A DNA stretch of 64,000 nt from Trematomus loennbergii (lineage: Eukaryota > Chordata > Actinopteri > Perciformes > Nototheniidae), in the NCBI GenBank assembly GCA_012861695.1, contig JAAOOA010000060.1, forward strand, positions 19,435,625-19,499,624, given 5' to 3'. The translations under genes were made by a program, and so were the position numbers. Below, piece by piece: positions 1 to 27,839 of the stretch. The notes under the pieces were generated by a model that saw only the letters and a list, made by a program, of their open reading frames with translations, had not been told where the DNA came from and did no database searches. Each line of letters opens with the position of its first letter. The first letter of the stretch is position 1.

Positions 1-1242
1 CAAAATGAACACATTGGGACCTTTCAGAGAGGTAGTTCACAAACCACCCCACTGCATGGCTGGATATGCCAATACTGAGTAGCCTCTGCTTTAAGATGCG
101 ATGATCGACGGTATCAAACGCTTTGGAAAGGTCAATAAATAGAGCTGCACAGCTCTGCTTATTATCTAAAATACTCGCCACATCATTCACCACTTTCATT
201 GTGGCAGTGATGGTGCTATGTTGCTTTCTGAAGCCTGACTGATGTTTAGACAGGATGTCATTTGTACATAAAAACACCTTTACCTGCTCACTCACTAGGC
301 GTTCAAGAACCTTAGCCAGAACTGATAATTTAGAGATGGGCCTATAATTATTTAATAAAGTGGCCTCCCCACCTTTTAGTAGAGGCAGGACATACGCTGA
401 CTTCCACAATTTTGGAATTGTGTTTGTGCTGAGGGAGAGGTTAAAAAGAGTAGTGAGAGGTGGAGCAATAAAATCTGCAGCTATCTTTAAAAAGAAAGGT
501 TCTACGTTGTCCGGGCCGGCCGGTTTCTTAGGATCTAACTTGGTTAAAGCTTCACGAACAACATCAACAGTAAAAGGAGTAAAACTAAAAGGGTTTTCCA
601 AAACACGTTTTTCAGAGTCACAGACTGTGGTGTTCACAGAAGCAGAGTTAGTCACAGAATCAAACAGAGAGCCACAGGACACAAAATGCTCATTAAAACA
701 ATTTAACATAGTGGCCCTGTCCGATATAGCCAGATGCTGTGGTAATGCACGGAGGTAGCTCATTACGGATATCACCGGTGGATATCGATTTTATGGCTTT
801 CCAAAATTTTCCAGGATTATTCAGGTTCTTTGTGGTAACTGACAGATAATACTTAGACTTAGCACTTTTTATTTGTGATGTGAAGCTATTTCTTAGCTGC
901 CTAAAGCGTAGCCATTCTACCTCTGAGCCTGATTTCCTAGCCTTTGCCCAGGCCTTGTTTCTCTCATGTAGGAGACTAGATAAGTCAGCAGAAAACCAAG
1001 GGTTGTCTCGTCCCTTCACTCTAAATTTACGCAGGGGTGCATGTCTATCTATAATTTCCATAAAACCAAGATAAAAATAAGACCATGCAGTTTCTACATC
1101 AGCACACAGATCGATTTTACCCCAATCAAAATCAAACAGATCATGTACAAAACCCTGCTCCACAAAATGTTTTTTGTCTCTCTTACTGATGGTACATTGG
1201 TTATATCTAAGGAATCTGGAATGGTTAATAATACTGATAAGT
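1..1242 (-). mobile_element. Non-LTR retrotransposon (LINE) fragment, linker and reverse transcriptase
   Basis: Read on the minus strand, this encodes the endonuclease-to-RT linker (about 1242 to 770, with DNPWFSADL and FRQLRNSFTSQIKSAK) and then the RT fingers and palm (about 600 to 1). Visible RT motifs are KKPAGPDNV, NYRPISKLS, HQSGFRKQHST and FIDLSKAFDTVDHRIL. This arrangement is typical of the Jockey-superfamily LINEs (L2, CR1, Rex1) common in fish. The frame is broken near 700-780, and the element runs off the left edge, so the YADD box, the 3' end and any target-site duplication are not visible. The upstream limit at about 1242 lies just before the splice acceptor of the next exon, so the element sits in that gene's last intron in antisense orientation. 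The clade assignment is tentative. Confidence 0.9.
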
Positions 1243-1262
1243 GATTTCCTTTTTTCCAACAG

Positions 1263-1382
1263 GTACGGAAAGATCTGGAACAGAAGAGACAAAAAGAAGA
1301 AAGACGAATACAAACGATTCTCCGAGATAGCCCACCTCCTCCATGGAGCCCTCCAAATAAAACCGTACCATTTCGAAAATAA
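1263..1382 (+). CDS. Terminal coding exon of an unidentified gene
   Basis: A pyrimidine-rich tract ending in an acceptor (CAG at 1260-1262) is followed by 39 codons and a TAA at 1380-1382. The peptide begins VRKDLEQKRQKEERR, a highly charged helix or coiled-coil segment, and ends with a proline-rich tail (DSPPPPWSPP, then KTVPFRK). An AATAAA lies 240 bp downstream at 1623-1628, a plausible polyadenylation signal. I do not recognise the protein. The preceding intron contains the LINE and the rest of the gene lies left of the window. If real, this exon sits where the missing N-terminal half of WDR35 would be expected, which argues that the WDR35 copy downstream is truly truncated or rearranged. 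A chance splice-like ORF remains possible. Confidence 0.45.
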   Translation, partial: VRKDLEQKRQKEERRIQTILRDSPPPPWSPPNKTVPFRK

Positions 1383-2036
1383 TATTTTAATTGAATATAA
1401 CCCCCTTCAAATATCTGTTGCTTCTAAGATACCTTTTTCATTGTACGTGTTGTACTGTTAGTTGTGTTTTAACAATTGTTGATGGTAACAGTTAAATTAT
1501 ACATTAGCCAGCAGCTCTAGTGTAAGTTTAATTGTAATATGTTTTATATGTTGCATTATGTTTTGAAAGTCGTTTTTCTGTGACATGGTGACATGTCAAA
1601 ACCAAAGGAAACTAGCAATACAAATAAACTATATATCTATGTTAGCATGTTATACAAATTCATTTGAAGCAGCAATAGGAAAACTATGACTATATAAGGC
1701 TAACATAATTTGTCTGAACAGCCTTCTATTGTTCATGGTTGAACTGCTGTTGATGAGTTGTTTTCTTTAAACTACAAGACCCAACAACATCACACAATCT
1801 TAGAAACAGATCTCTTTATCATTCAGTGCTTATTTTATGTTAAACATGATTCATTTGTTGTATTTGTGTTTTTCTCACTGGTTTTTTTATTCCTTTTTTG
1901 GAGTCACAGAGTATTGATAATACAGTTTGATCAATTGACAGGTCGTTCTATTAAAGTGACTATAGCAAACTAAATAACAAACAATAAGTACAACATTAAA
2001 GGTAAAAAAAAAACACATTGTCAGCCACTGTTTTAG
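1383..2036. other. Presumed 3' UTR and intergenic DNA
   Basis: AT-rich sequence after the terminal exon. The only signal I see is the AATAAA at 1623. No coding exon, RNA gene or clear repeat was found. Confidence 0.4.
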
Positions 2037-2925
2037 GCAGGGTTCGAGTTATGTGGGAGCCAATGACATAAGGAGGGGTCTGAGCTCCCACGGACGCAGT
2101 GAAATCATACATCTGTGGGGGTCGCTAATACATTACCAACAACCATTATTTTAATCACAAATAATGCATGTGTCAATGTAATGAGTATTATTGAAAAGAA
2201 AAACATGTTTTCCAAAAGAACAACGCATCTCTTGAATAACAATATGCCTGCACTGCACCTCTTGCACAATCTATGCCTGTGAGCGTGCTGCGCGAGCCGA
2301 GATCATGTGTGTGCGTAGTTGAACCTTTTCATACAGGGCCGTGGTAAGTAGGGGTGCTGAGGGTGCTTGCAGCACCCCCTGATGGAGGACAGGGAATCTG
2401 CACGTCCACAAGATTAAATGGAAATATAATACAAATATAATACAAAAAATAATAATTTTCGGCCTTGATGTTCACATTCATAATTAAGTAAAGATAACAC
2501 ACTTTTCACCCGGTTACATTTTCCATGTGCCCTGAGAGGCTCAGTGAGGTAAAGGACTCTGAGTGTTTAGATAGTTCACTTTAGTCTAAGTTATCACAGT
2601 GTGTCTCAAACGGTTTTATCACAATTTATGTAAACAAATATTTCCAAGGCACACCTTTATAATTTTTAGGATAAATAAAAACAGGTTTGAAATCATTCCA
2701 ATGTATACTATAGGACAGTAAACCAACAATATCCTTTAAAACTGGAGAGATTAAAAAATATGGATAAATAAATGTTAACTGGTAAAATAAGATATAAATG
2801 AACCAGCAAAAATCTTGCCTCGGGCAGCAAATTGGTCAGAACCGGCCCTGGTGTCATCCCCACAGCACCCCCCATTCGAAACATGTTCCCGCGGCTATGT
2901 ACAACAATACGCCCAAACTGCCCCT
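2037..2925 (+). repeat. DNA-transposon-like repeat family A, broken copy
   Basis: It starts with CAGGGTTCGAGTTAT, which is the reverse complement of the sequence ending the copy at 50571, so this looks like a terminal inverted repeat. From about 2470 to 2905 it matches 47172-47925 and 49775-49970 nearly base for base (for example TAAGTAAAGATAACAC, TATACTATAGGACAG and GGTCAGAACCGGCCCTGG). The copies differ by small indels. Nothing coding is visible, so it is non-autonomous. The right end of this copy was not found. Confidence 0.65.
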
Positions 2926-3198
2926 CCTTAAAAAAAATGACAGCTAGTATCTACCTCATTGTTTTGTTTTTAGAAAAACAAAAACTAGGTGTGTCTTGTT
3001 CTTGTTCTATCAGATGTTTAATGATTCAACATGTGTTTACACTTTCCTGTTTAGATTCTGCCTCGTGTTTGTTCTCATTGGGCCGTATGGAACAACATGT
3101 TCTATTCCAATGCTCAATTGCTCTAGGTCGGATTTCCTACTAACGTAATAGACACTTTGGACATTTATTAATCCTAGTAGATTGTGAGTCATCATAGG

Positions 3199-3290
3199 CA
3201 AGGCGAGGCAAGTTTATTTATATAGCACCTTTCAACCCAAAGCAATTCAAAGTGCTGTACACAAATATAAGACAATAAGATCTAACAACA
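3199..3290. repeat. Fragment resembling a LINE 3' tail
   Basis: It carries GGCAAGTTTATTTATATAGC followed by CAATTCAAAGTGCTGTACA. These are hallmarks of the 3' ends of abundant fish L2-type LINEs and derived SINEs, and the segment resembles the tail at 44360-44430. It is too short for any coding part. Confidence 0.55.
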
Positions 3291-3802
3291 CTAACATGTG
3301 TAGTCAAATTTGTCTGAAAATGATTTAGAAATGTTGCTTCATTTGGATGGAAAATTTGCGAGGCGAAAATGTACCTCACTCTTAGTTTATGAAATCATCA
3401 ACTCACTATATAAAAAAATGAAAATTGGCATCAACAGCACGAAAACAAAACCGGTTGCAACCATGTTGTCAAAGTAGCAGCAAAAAGAGCCAATGTGATG
3501 TACTGCCCGCTTGTTTGTTTGAGAGCTTGAACAACTACTGACAAGTGAAGAAATGCATGGATGAAATGTTGATGTGTGGTTCAGTTGCCTCTATATGCAT
3601 TGAATACAAACTGATGATTATTTGCGATGCATTTATGTGAAGCAGTATTTTATTGGTGTTGCTGGTTAAGATAAGTATGATGTAACTATTTTATAGACTA
3701 ATATGTAGCTTTATCAATAATGCCGTGCCACATTTTATAAGCTATTGTTTTGAATGTAAAGTAGTGAAGTGGGAGTTTAAACTAACAGAGATTTATGCCC
3801 GG

Positions 3803-4178
3803 TGTTACAGGCTTGGCCTGTCACTTTAAGAGTAGCAGCCGCAAGGGGTTGTGGGTTTTTGGAAGTCCGGTGTGTGTAAAATGTGATGGCCAAGGCGAAG
3901 TGCGGAGGTATGAAGAGAGAGACGAAAGTATAGAGAAAGTGGTCAGAAAAGGAGTATAGTGTCTAGTTTGTATGTATTCAATTCAGTGTCCATGTAATTG
4001 AAGAACGTAAATAAACGGAGGTTCTTCCCACGGCACCCGAACGCATCGTCTTCATCCTTTTTCCCTCGAAATATCTGGACAGCTAGTTACCGGCTGACAC
4101 GAGCCAAGTCAGAAACCACCGGTGTGTATCCGAAACTACGGTTTCGGTGCCGAGATACCGTCAGTATAAAAGGTAACA
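3803..4178 (+). mobile_element. Solo LTR candidate
   Basis: A 376-bp segment starting TGTTACAGG and ending GGTAACA (TG...CA ends with a short terminal inverted repeat). It is flanked on both sides by CCGG, a possible 4-bp target-site duplication. AATAAA lies inside near 4010, consistent with an LTR R/U5 junction. I saw no primer-binding site, polyprotein or second LTR nearby, so a solo LTR is the simplest reading. The short, palindromic duplication makes this moderate at best. Confidence 0.45.
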
Positions 4179-4352
4179 CCGGGCAGCCGAAAATATGTTT
4201 TGTGTGCACACTTTGGGCCTTTGGGGACTCCGTAGAATCACCGCAGACAATTACATTTCAGGAAGTTACTTTGAAACTTGCATGTAAAGTTTCACGCTAT
4301 GTTTGCTAAATGAAAGTTAAAACGTTTCACTATCACTCATATCACTTTGTCT

Positions 4353-4353
<1 letters not shown>

Positions 4354-4441
<88 letters not shown>
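4354..4441. repeat. (TC)n microsatellite
   Basis: About 88 bp of almost pure TC repeat with two CCTC interruptions. It abuts the left edge of the 260-bp tandem array. Confidence 0.95.
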
Positions 4442-4447
4442 TTTTTT

Positions 4448-5216
4448 CGCGCTGGCTGGCGGCTGACTTTCAGTTGACCAAATCCGTTATTATGCTGGTT
4501 AATGCTTAATAATCACAATATTGTTTGTAGTCGTTTCATACAGCATTCTCAATTACGTTTAACAAGAACGTCTTTGTTCCCACGTTACGTTTGTTCTGAA
4601 CATATCTTAAATACGTTTGCTTTCTACCTATATTTGCCATTTCTTTTCTAGCTTATAATAATGATAATAGTCATTTATTAATATCATTTTAGAGCAAACT
4701 TATTTTCGCGCTGGCTGGCGGCTGACTTTTCAGTTGACCAAATCCGTTATTATGCTGGTTAATGCTTAATAATCACAATATTGTTTGTAGTCGTTTCATA
4801 CAGCATTCTCAATTACGTTTAACAAGAAACGTCTTTTGTCCCACGTTACGTTGTTCTGAACATATCTTAAATACGTTTGCTTTCTACCTATATTTGCCAT
4901 TTCTTTTCTAGCTTATAATAATGATAATAGTCATTTATTAATATCATTTTAGAGCAAACTTATTTTCGCGCTGGCTGGCGGCTGACTTTTCAGTTGACCA
5001 AATCCGTTATTATGCTGGTTAATGGTTAATAATCACAATATTGTTTGTAGTCGTTTCATACAGCATTCTCAATTACGTTTAACAAGAAACGTCTTTTGTC
5101 CCACGTTACGTTTGTTCTGAACATATCTTAAATACGTTTGCTTTCTACCTATCTTTGACATTTCTTTTCTAGCTTATAATAATGATAATAGTCATTTATT
5201 AATATCATTTTAGAGC
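4448..5216 (+). repeat. Three tandem copies of a 260-bp unit
   Basis: Each unit begins with CGCGCTGGCTGGCGGCTGAC (at 4448, 4707 and 4967) and ends with TATCATTTTAGAGCA. The period is 259-260 bp with only a few substitutions and single-base differences between units. Each unit carries several ACGT cores, including AATTACGTTTAACAAGAAACG. Reverse-complement units occur at 8500-8660 and 46520-47040. No coding potential was seen. It behaves like the subterminal repeat of a transposon or a young satellite. Confidence 0.9.
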
Positions 5217-5460
5217 ACACATTTGAAATCGACGATCGGGCTTGATATCCTATGGTTAAATTAAAATCAGTAGGCGAGGCTGTAATTTCGCCAGCTGCGA
5301 GGCAGAGTTTTAACATGCCAAAAAGCTGCTGTGTCGTTTATTGCACCTCAAACACCTCAAACTTCCTCTAAGGACAGCAGAAGAGCTCTGTGGCTTCAGG
5401 CTTGATCGCCGTTCAAATGACAGCGTTGGTTTCCCCAAAAGTGGGTGGGGCTGTGACGTA

Positions 5461-5956
5461 GATTTTACTCTCATCTATTATTCAAAACCATTCTATTTAA
5501 TCCAAACGTAAATTACATGCCAGTGTTTTATCTTTTTATTAAGCGATTTGTTTATGTTGTTTAACTCATAGATATATATAAACATATGTTTTTATATATA
5601 TCTATGGTTTAACTGGGAATGTTTTCACATTGAACCGGAAGTACGTCACTTCACTTTGTCTTCTTCGTCCCTTTTACGTTCCAGACAATGCATGGCTCAG
5701 CGTAACAGACTGAACAGCGACCCCAGGTGTGTCTACATTGGAATTACATCTTCATTACTGAAGGAAAAATACTTTACCTTGTGTTTGTTAACTGGGTTTT
5801 TAATGCAGTTGGCTTTTCTTAATGGTTACAATATTGCTATGAGTTACAGTATATCTGAAGCAAATTATGTTTCTGAAGATGTGTAGTCAATTCCACCCTT
5901 CAATGTAGCATAAATGTGAACTCTCATTACAGGAACAATACCGGAAACAGACGTAG
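5461..5956 (+). other. Extra segment in the left arm with promoter-like and splice-like signals
   Basis: This stretch is absent from the mirrored right arm. It is bounded on each side by GACGTAG (5455-5460 region and 5950-5956), as expected for an insertion with a short target-site duplication. Inside are a palindrome (5568-5611), an ETS-type site CCGGAAGT joined to a CRE-like TACGTCAC (about 5634-5648), a pyrimidine tract and an ATG with a short frame (MAQRNRLNSDP, from 5696) ending at a GT donor near 5726. A consensus acceptor lies at about 5931. It may be a captured gene 5' end, or chance. Confidence 0.35.
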
Positions 5957-7849
5957 GAAAGATCCTCAGCTCGCTGATTGGATGTTTTAGCCGCAATGCA
6001 CGTTGGGATATGGTGTTTATGCGATGTGAAATCCGAAAACATTAAAAAAAATAATAATACTTTATTCCGAGTGTTCTTGCTTTTCTCTTTGAAAGTCATC
6101 ACATAACGGCATTGTAATACACGGTTCGGCTGCATTAAATATTACACATCTGCCATAGTTCTTTATTTATAGAGCCCTGATGAGAAGACTTCTGGACAAA
6201 CAGGAAGAACTGCCGCCGAAACTGAATACGTGACGTGGATCATAAATATATCAACAATTAAACAACATCTTACATTTCTTTTCACAAAATACGTCTCCTT
6301 GCAGTATCAATACTAATTCGGCTGACTTTTATATTTGATCCAATTGGTAGATAGGTTATATTTACACCATAACGGTGCACAGCTGATAGAAAAGGACTTG
6401 TAGTTTTTAAAGATATTACTGATTTTCTTTGAATATAAGAATGTAAATACTGAGTTGAGAGAATAGTCAGGGGATTTGGGTGATGGGAGACACATCTATG
6501 GAATCACAATTTCAATAGCTTACCATTAAATGACGGATATACCTTTCTGTCTGTGATGTTTTACAAATCAGATATTAATGTGTAGAAGTAAACATGAGAA
6601 ATAATATAGCAATATCCTGTACAATTATGTAAAAACATGAATACAACTACACATCTTCAGATGTTATACATACATAAGTGTCCTACACTAATAATACAAA
6701 GTTATTATTAGTATACTGTGTGTACCTTGTGTGCACCGCCTAGTGGTTAAAGCACGTTATTTAATTATTTTTGTTGAATAATGTTATTTTTGTTGAATAA
6801 TGTTATTTGATGAATAAAATATTAAGAGTACATACTTTCATAGGGGGAAAGTAGAAGGTCAATGATAGAAATATAGAATATAAAAAATCAAGAAGATACT
6901 GTAAGTGATCTCTACAATAAAACAGTTTAGTGCCTGATGTACAAAGATATTAATATGAGGATGTGCAAAACAGACAAACTAATTAACCTTTATTAACACA
7001 TTAAAGAATACTTTAGGTTTTCTTTCAAATAAGAAAAAAGCTTTGGGGGTATCTATCTACAGATAAATATTAAGCCTGACAAAGTACTTAACGTCTAATA
7101 TATTGCTTTCCTGCAATGTTAACTGTGTTGAAGCACTTATTTTAACTGATATTATATATATTAATTATACTCTTATGTATGTAGATAGTATAAGACATGT
7201 GCAGAATTTGAGTTTAATGGTGGAGGAATACACACATATTGATAGATGTCTTGTAATGCACTGTTGAGGAACCTGTGACCCAAGTTTTTCATTAATTGCA
7301 TAACTTCAACATAGTTGTGTATATGATATGTCAATAAACCTTAGAAAATCTTGAAAGGGATGTGCAAAATAGCTATTATATACAGTTTTAATTAACTATT
7401 AGTAGAGAATAACGAGTAATGAATATACTTTATAGAGATCTGCAGATAAATGTTTAGTCTTCTCAAGCACCAACTAATATCTCTCCTGATTGTTGGCACT
7501 TGACAATCACCTTTCCCTGAATTTTACTCAGGTGTAACTAAAGTCTGCTTTAAGGGTTGTTTATATTTCACATCATTAATCAGAATCTGCAAAGTAACTA
7601 AAATAAATGTAGTGGAGTAAAAATACCAGGTTAACCTCTGAATTGTAGTGGAGTAGAATTACAAAGTAACAATGAGCTGGCATGTGGGTATATATTAATG
7701 CTTCCCATTATGGACACAAGCGATTTTCACCCATTTATTAATTACATGTTTTACATTTGTACACACCAATTTGTTTCCTATCCCCTAAACCTCCAGGGCT
7801 GTACACAGTTTAATACTGTCAACTTCTAATTTTGGGAAAAACGAAAACG

Positions 7850-8130
7850 TCTTTTAAAACTACAATTCCCAGTAGAGACGTGCCATAGAACATGTTGCGA
7901 AACACAATAGCCAGCATGTGTAGTTCTGGGGGGGCGTTCGAGTCCAGTTTTGGAAAGTCTGCCGTGGTTTCGTTCCATTTCAAAGAGCTGTTTGGCGCTC
8001 GGCGTAACCTTGGCGCACTGCCACTCCAACATCCAATCCCAGAGCTTGAAGATTAATCACGGGGTTTGTCAACGGGACTGTAGTCCCAAACGATAGCTGG
8101 GGATTATGGGTAGTGTAGTGTCTTCGGCCA
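7850..8130. promoter_or_regulatory. GC-richer promoter-like patch with ZNF143/THAP11-type motifs
   Basis: In otherwise AT-rich DNA, this patch has ACTACAATTCCCAG at about 7859 and, at its other edge, GGGGATTATGGGTAGT at about 8100, which reads ACTACCCATAATCCCC on the minus strand. Both resemble the conserved ACTACAATTCCC promoter element. They face each other across about 240 bp. No transcript start or first exon could be assigned. The patch lies inside the spacer of the foldback structure and about 1 kb upstream of the first recognisable WDR35 exon. Confidence 0.35.
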
Positions 8131-8989
8131 TCCTAAACTCTGATTTTTTTTTCGGATTTCATATCGCATTAACACCATATCCCGACGTGCATTGCGGCTA
8201 AAACATCCAATCAGCGAGCTGAGGATCTTTCCTACGTCACTTTACAGCCCTGCCCACTTTTGGGGAAACCAGCTGTCATTTGAACGGCGATCTGAAGCCA
8301 CAGAGCTCTTCTGTTGTATACTGTCCTTTCTTCTTAGAGGAAGTACAGAAACACGTAACTCTGGATTTGTTTTAATGTTTGAGGTGCAATAAACGACACA
8401 GCAGCTTTTTGGCATGTTAAAACTATTATTTTCTGCCTCGCAGCTGGCGAAATTACAGCCTCGCCTACTGATTTTAATTTAACCATAGGATATCAAGCCC
8501 GATCGTCGATTTCAAATGTGTGCTCTAAAATGATATTTATAAATGACTATTATCATTATTATAAGCTAGAAAAGAAATGTCAAAGATAGGTAGAAAGCAA
8601 ACGTATTTAAGATATGTTCAGAACAAACGTAACGTGGGACAAAATACGTTTCTTGTTATTTTTTTATTATTATTTATGTTTTCTTTTTTTTCCTGGCTTA
8701 GTTTCAACCAAAATATAGACTAATGCTAATAATAGTAATAGTATTAATAATTGTAAATGGCCATTGGTCACACCACCAGTTTGTTTTACTGTAAACTTGG
8801 AGGAAGCCAGCAGCGCAGGCTGCGCAGAGTGCAGACTGCTGCTGCCTGCTGCAGCCTGCTACACACCGACCCTTCTTAGTTGTTTTGTTCATCCCAGAAT
8901 GCGATCAACCATAATATAACCCAACTTTTCCAGGGTTGTCAATAAAGTATTATAGATTCTGAAATATCATGTGAATACCTAATTGCTAA

Positions 8990-25068
<16,079 letters not shown>

Positions 25069-25323
25069 AGCTCCAACTGAGGAGAGAAAGCATTGTAATC
25101 TAGCCTGCATATATGATACTGTATCTTTGAGGGAGAGCACGTGAACCAACTTTATTTACTTGTGGTAACAGCTTCACTTGGTCTCAACTAAATGCTGAAA
25201 CTGATACATGTTCACAGTTAAAGCAGAGCAAAATGTGTTTTATGTTAAGTGAGCTTCACTACATCTTTTATAATCCACTCAGATGTATTTCTTCTATCTT
25301 AAATTATGTAAAATACTTAAATG

Positions 25324-25371
25324 AATAAACCTACATTGTTTACTTTTTTATACGAAAGTACTGTGAATAAA
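25324..25371 (+). terminator. WDR35 polyadenylation signals
   Basis: Two AATAAA hexamers (25324-25329 and 25366-25371) lie 256-300 bp after the annotated-length stop, followed by a GT/T-rich patch. They mark the likely 3' end. Confidence 0.6.
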
Positions 25372-27100
25372 CTGTCACATTCATACAACTCAAAATGTTC
25401 CTTGGATTTCATTTTGCTCACCTTTTTTACGTCATGTTGCGTTCTTGATCACTGTACATGATGATGTAAAGGTTGTAACGCAAAGGACAAAACACTTTCA
25501 AACCAGTGAAACTAACTAGTCCAATTGGAAACTAGTTAAGACCACTTAAACTAGTTTCACTACTTTAAGTGGGATATGCCCTTCATTCTTCAGAGGTCAG
25601 TATGGTAGATAATGAGCACATGGTTTAAAAGGAAAAGCCATTTGCCAGTGTGCAAGTTTTTAGTCTTACATTCAAATGTTTTTTTAAATATTTGACCCGG
25701 ACATTGATTGCATGGTAATCATAAGGGATGCTCTGATTTATTGACCTATATTCTCCTTGTTGACGGCCATCAGCCTATCGGCAAAGAAGGTGACATTCAG
25801 CGATGGCAGTGGCCGATTTGTATCTGTCTTGCATCAATTTTGTCCTGGCTGTGACGCAAAAGGGCAACAGATGTTTAGGTTTCACAACAATAATTGCTTT
25901 TTTGCACTAGGTAAGTACTGAACATATCTTCTCATTCAGCAAGTAGTTGTATAGCAGGCTGTGTAACAATACTTTTTTCGAAATAGTAAAAAAAGTATAT
26001 TTTTCATATGGAAGAAGGTACAAAAAAGGTTGTTTCAGAATGAATTTCAAAATAGTTCTAAAGGTCCGATTTACTTTAAAACAGTCCAATTATGATTTCT
26101 TAGCGTGAAGATTAATTGTTTTAACTAGCACAAAAGGGGTAAAAACGTCTACATAGGCAAAATGTTCTTAAAATCAGAGAAAATTACTGAATTTGATGTA
26201 AAACCATGGCTCCATCAGTGTGAACTGCACTGAAGTGGCTCTTTCTGTTAGGTATCATGATGTCAGTGACCCATGGTGACCTGCCTCTGATACAATCTCC
26301 TTCTGCCATCTACTGTCAGCAAACGGCATTAGTGAGTAGCAGGCCGAGACTTCATAAAGCAGTACTTGTTTAAGGTTGAATTATTCTCATCTGACTCCGT
26401 CCTCTGTTCAACTAAATTTAAGATGTTTTCCTTTATTTGGAGTGCCTCGCAGAAGAGGATCTTATTGCTGACATACAGTATAATAATGTAATAAACACTC
26501 AATCTTGTGTGGGCCCCAATGATTTTTTAAATGACACTTGCGTTACTGTTTTATCCCTAGCATTTGAAATGTTACGACAAATGTTTTATGGGGGTTTTCT
26601 TATTAGTTTGAGCAATTTTCTTACATTGTACAACTTGTATATGTATTTTACATATTCAAATGAATTATCTGACAAATGGTGAAGGCCATGAAGACGTGCT
26701 AACAAAAGTGCAAACAAGTGCTAAACAGTGCTACTCTGTGGGGATTGTTTCTTTTGCACATTAGATTTGCAAAAATCGAATGTACTGCCATTAATGTACT
26801 GCCTCGGATGTTAACTAATAGTTTTACATTTATTTTACAAAAAAGTGTCAATTTTTTAAGACAAAATGTCACAGCACAGCAAACCCCAAATGTCCTAGAA
26901 ACTATTCACAACAAAATGAAAACAAACGAGGTAGCCCTCAAAGAATGAAGTGAGCACTCGGCCAAATAATCATAAAATATTAACAGTGATAAATGTGGCA
27001 CACCTTAAATGAGCAGACGCGCCCTGGATTCCGGTAGTACATGACACATTAAAGTTTCAAGTAGTGTAAAACAGCCTGATGGTGAGGAATAATGTGCCAG
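25372..27100. other. Intergenic, WDR35 to KCNS3
   Basis: AT-rich, no exon recognised. The only structure seen is a stem at 25502-25562 (AGTGAAACTAACTAGT against ACTAGTTTCACT). Confidence 0.5.
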
Positions 27101-27221
27101 CTGTGATCGATGTCCCGTTTCTGCTCTGCGCTGTACTCTCCACCCAACACGGCGGAGAACAACACGGTCACACCGGACTCCAAGTGAAGCAGCCGCAGGA
27201 CAGCATCGGAACTCATGACAG
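27101..27221 (+). other. Candidate 5' untranslated exon of KCNS3
   Basis: GC-richer sequence ending in CATGACAG then a consensus donor GTGAGA. The matching acceptor TTACAG is at 27654-27659, opening the 5' UTR of the coding exon. KCNS genes typically have an uninterrupted coding exon preceded by non-coding exons. The 5' limit is a guess. Confidence 0.45.
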
Positions 27222-27839
27222 GTGAGATGCTGTTATATTTCCTCCAGTTTTAAGTTTGTGCAGAGATGTTAAACACTTTCAATAACTCCCTTGTTTAACC
27301 GTTGACATTATTTGTATTTTATTGTGCACCGTTTTTTATTATTTTGTACGTAAAATCCAATTTCCTTGAATTTCTTTCCAGTTTTATTTCACTTTACTAT
27401 TTAACTTTTCATGTCTCTCCGTTGATTTTTTTTCTCTCTAGAGTCTAGAAACTACTTTTAATGCTGCAGAAACGCCAAATCTGACCTTGGTTTGCCATTT
27501 CACTGCAATTTGAAGCTATCGTTCGTAACACAACACAAAAGTGATATTGGTTTCATATAAAGTCATGCTACTTAAGTGTAACTAGTGTATTTTATTTTTT
27601 GGAAAACTTTTAATCTTTTGTAACTCAAATGCCAAGTGATGTTTAACCTTCCATTACAGGGTGCAACAGAAACCCAGATGCAACTTGATGCTTGACGCTC
27701 TGCTGTAATACGTCAATGTGATCAAATGACATAGAAGAAAGTGTAAGGTTCTCTAGTTACACTGTCTTCGTCTGCCGGCAGCTAAGCCCCTGAGATTGTC
27801 ACCGAGAATAGCCGACTGCCACCTAACATCTTGGTCAGG

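Larger units (their letters stand above)
4448..8660. repeat. Foldback-like structure with inverted arms
   Basis: The left arm (4448-6045) is the 260-bp array plus a segment at 5217-5460 and another at 5945-6045. The right arm (8148-8660) carries the same blocks in mirror order and inverted: 8148-8240 pairs with 6045-5945, 8240-8500 with 5460-5217, and 8500-8660 with the end of the tandem unit. The spacer of about 2.1 kb is AT-rich with no recognisable gene. A third copy of the right-arm type is at 46354-47040. Read as a non-autonomous foldback or large-inverted-repeat transposon. The exact ends were not determined. Confidence 0.7.
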
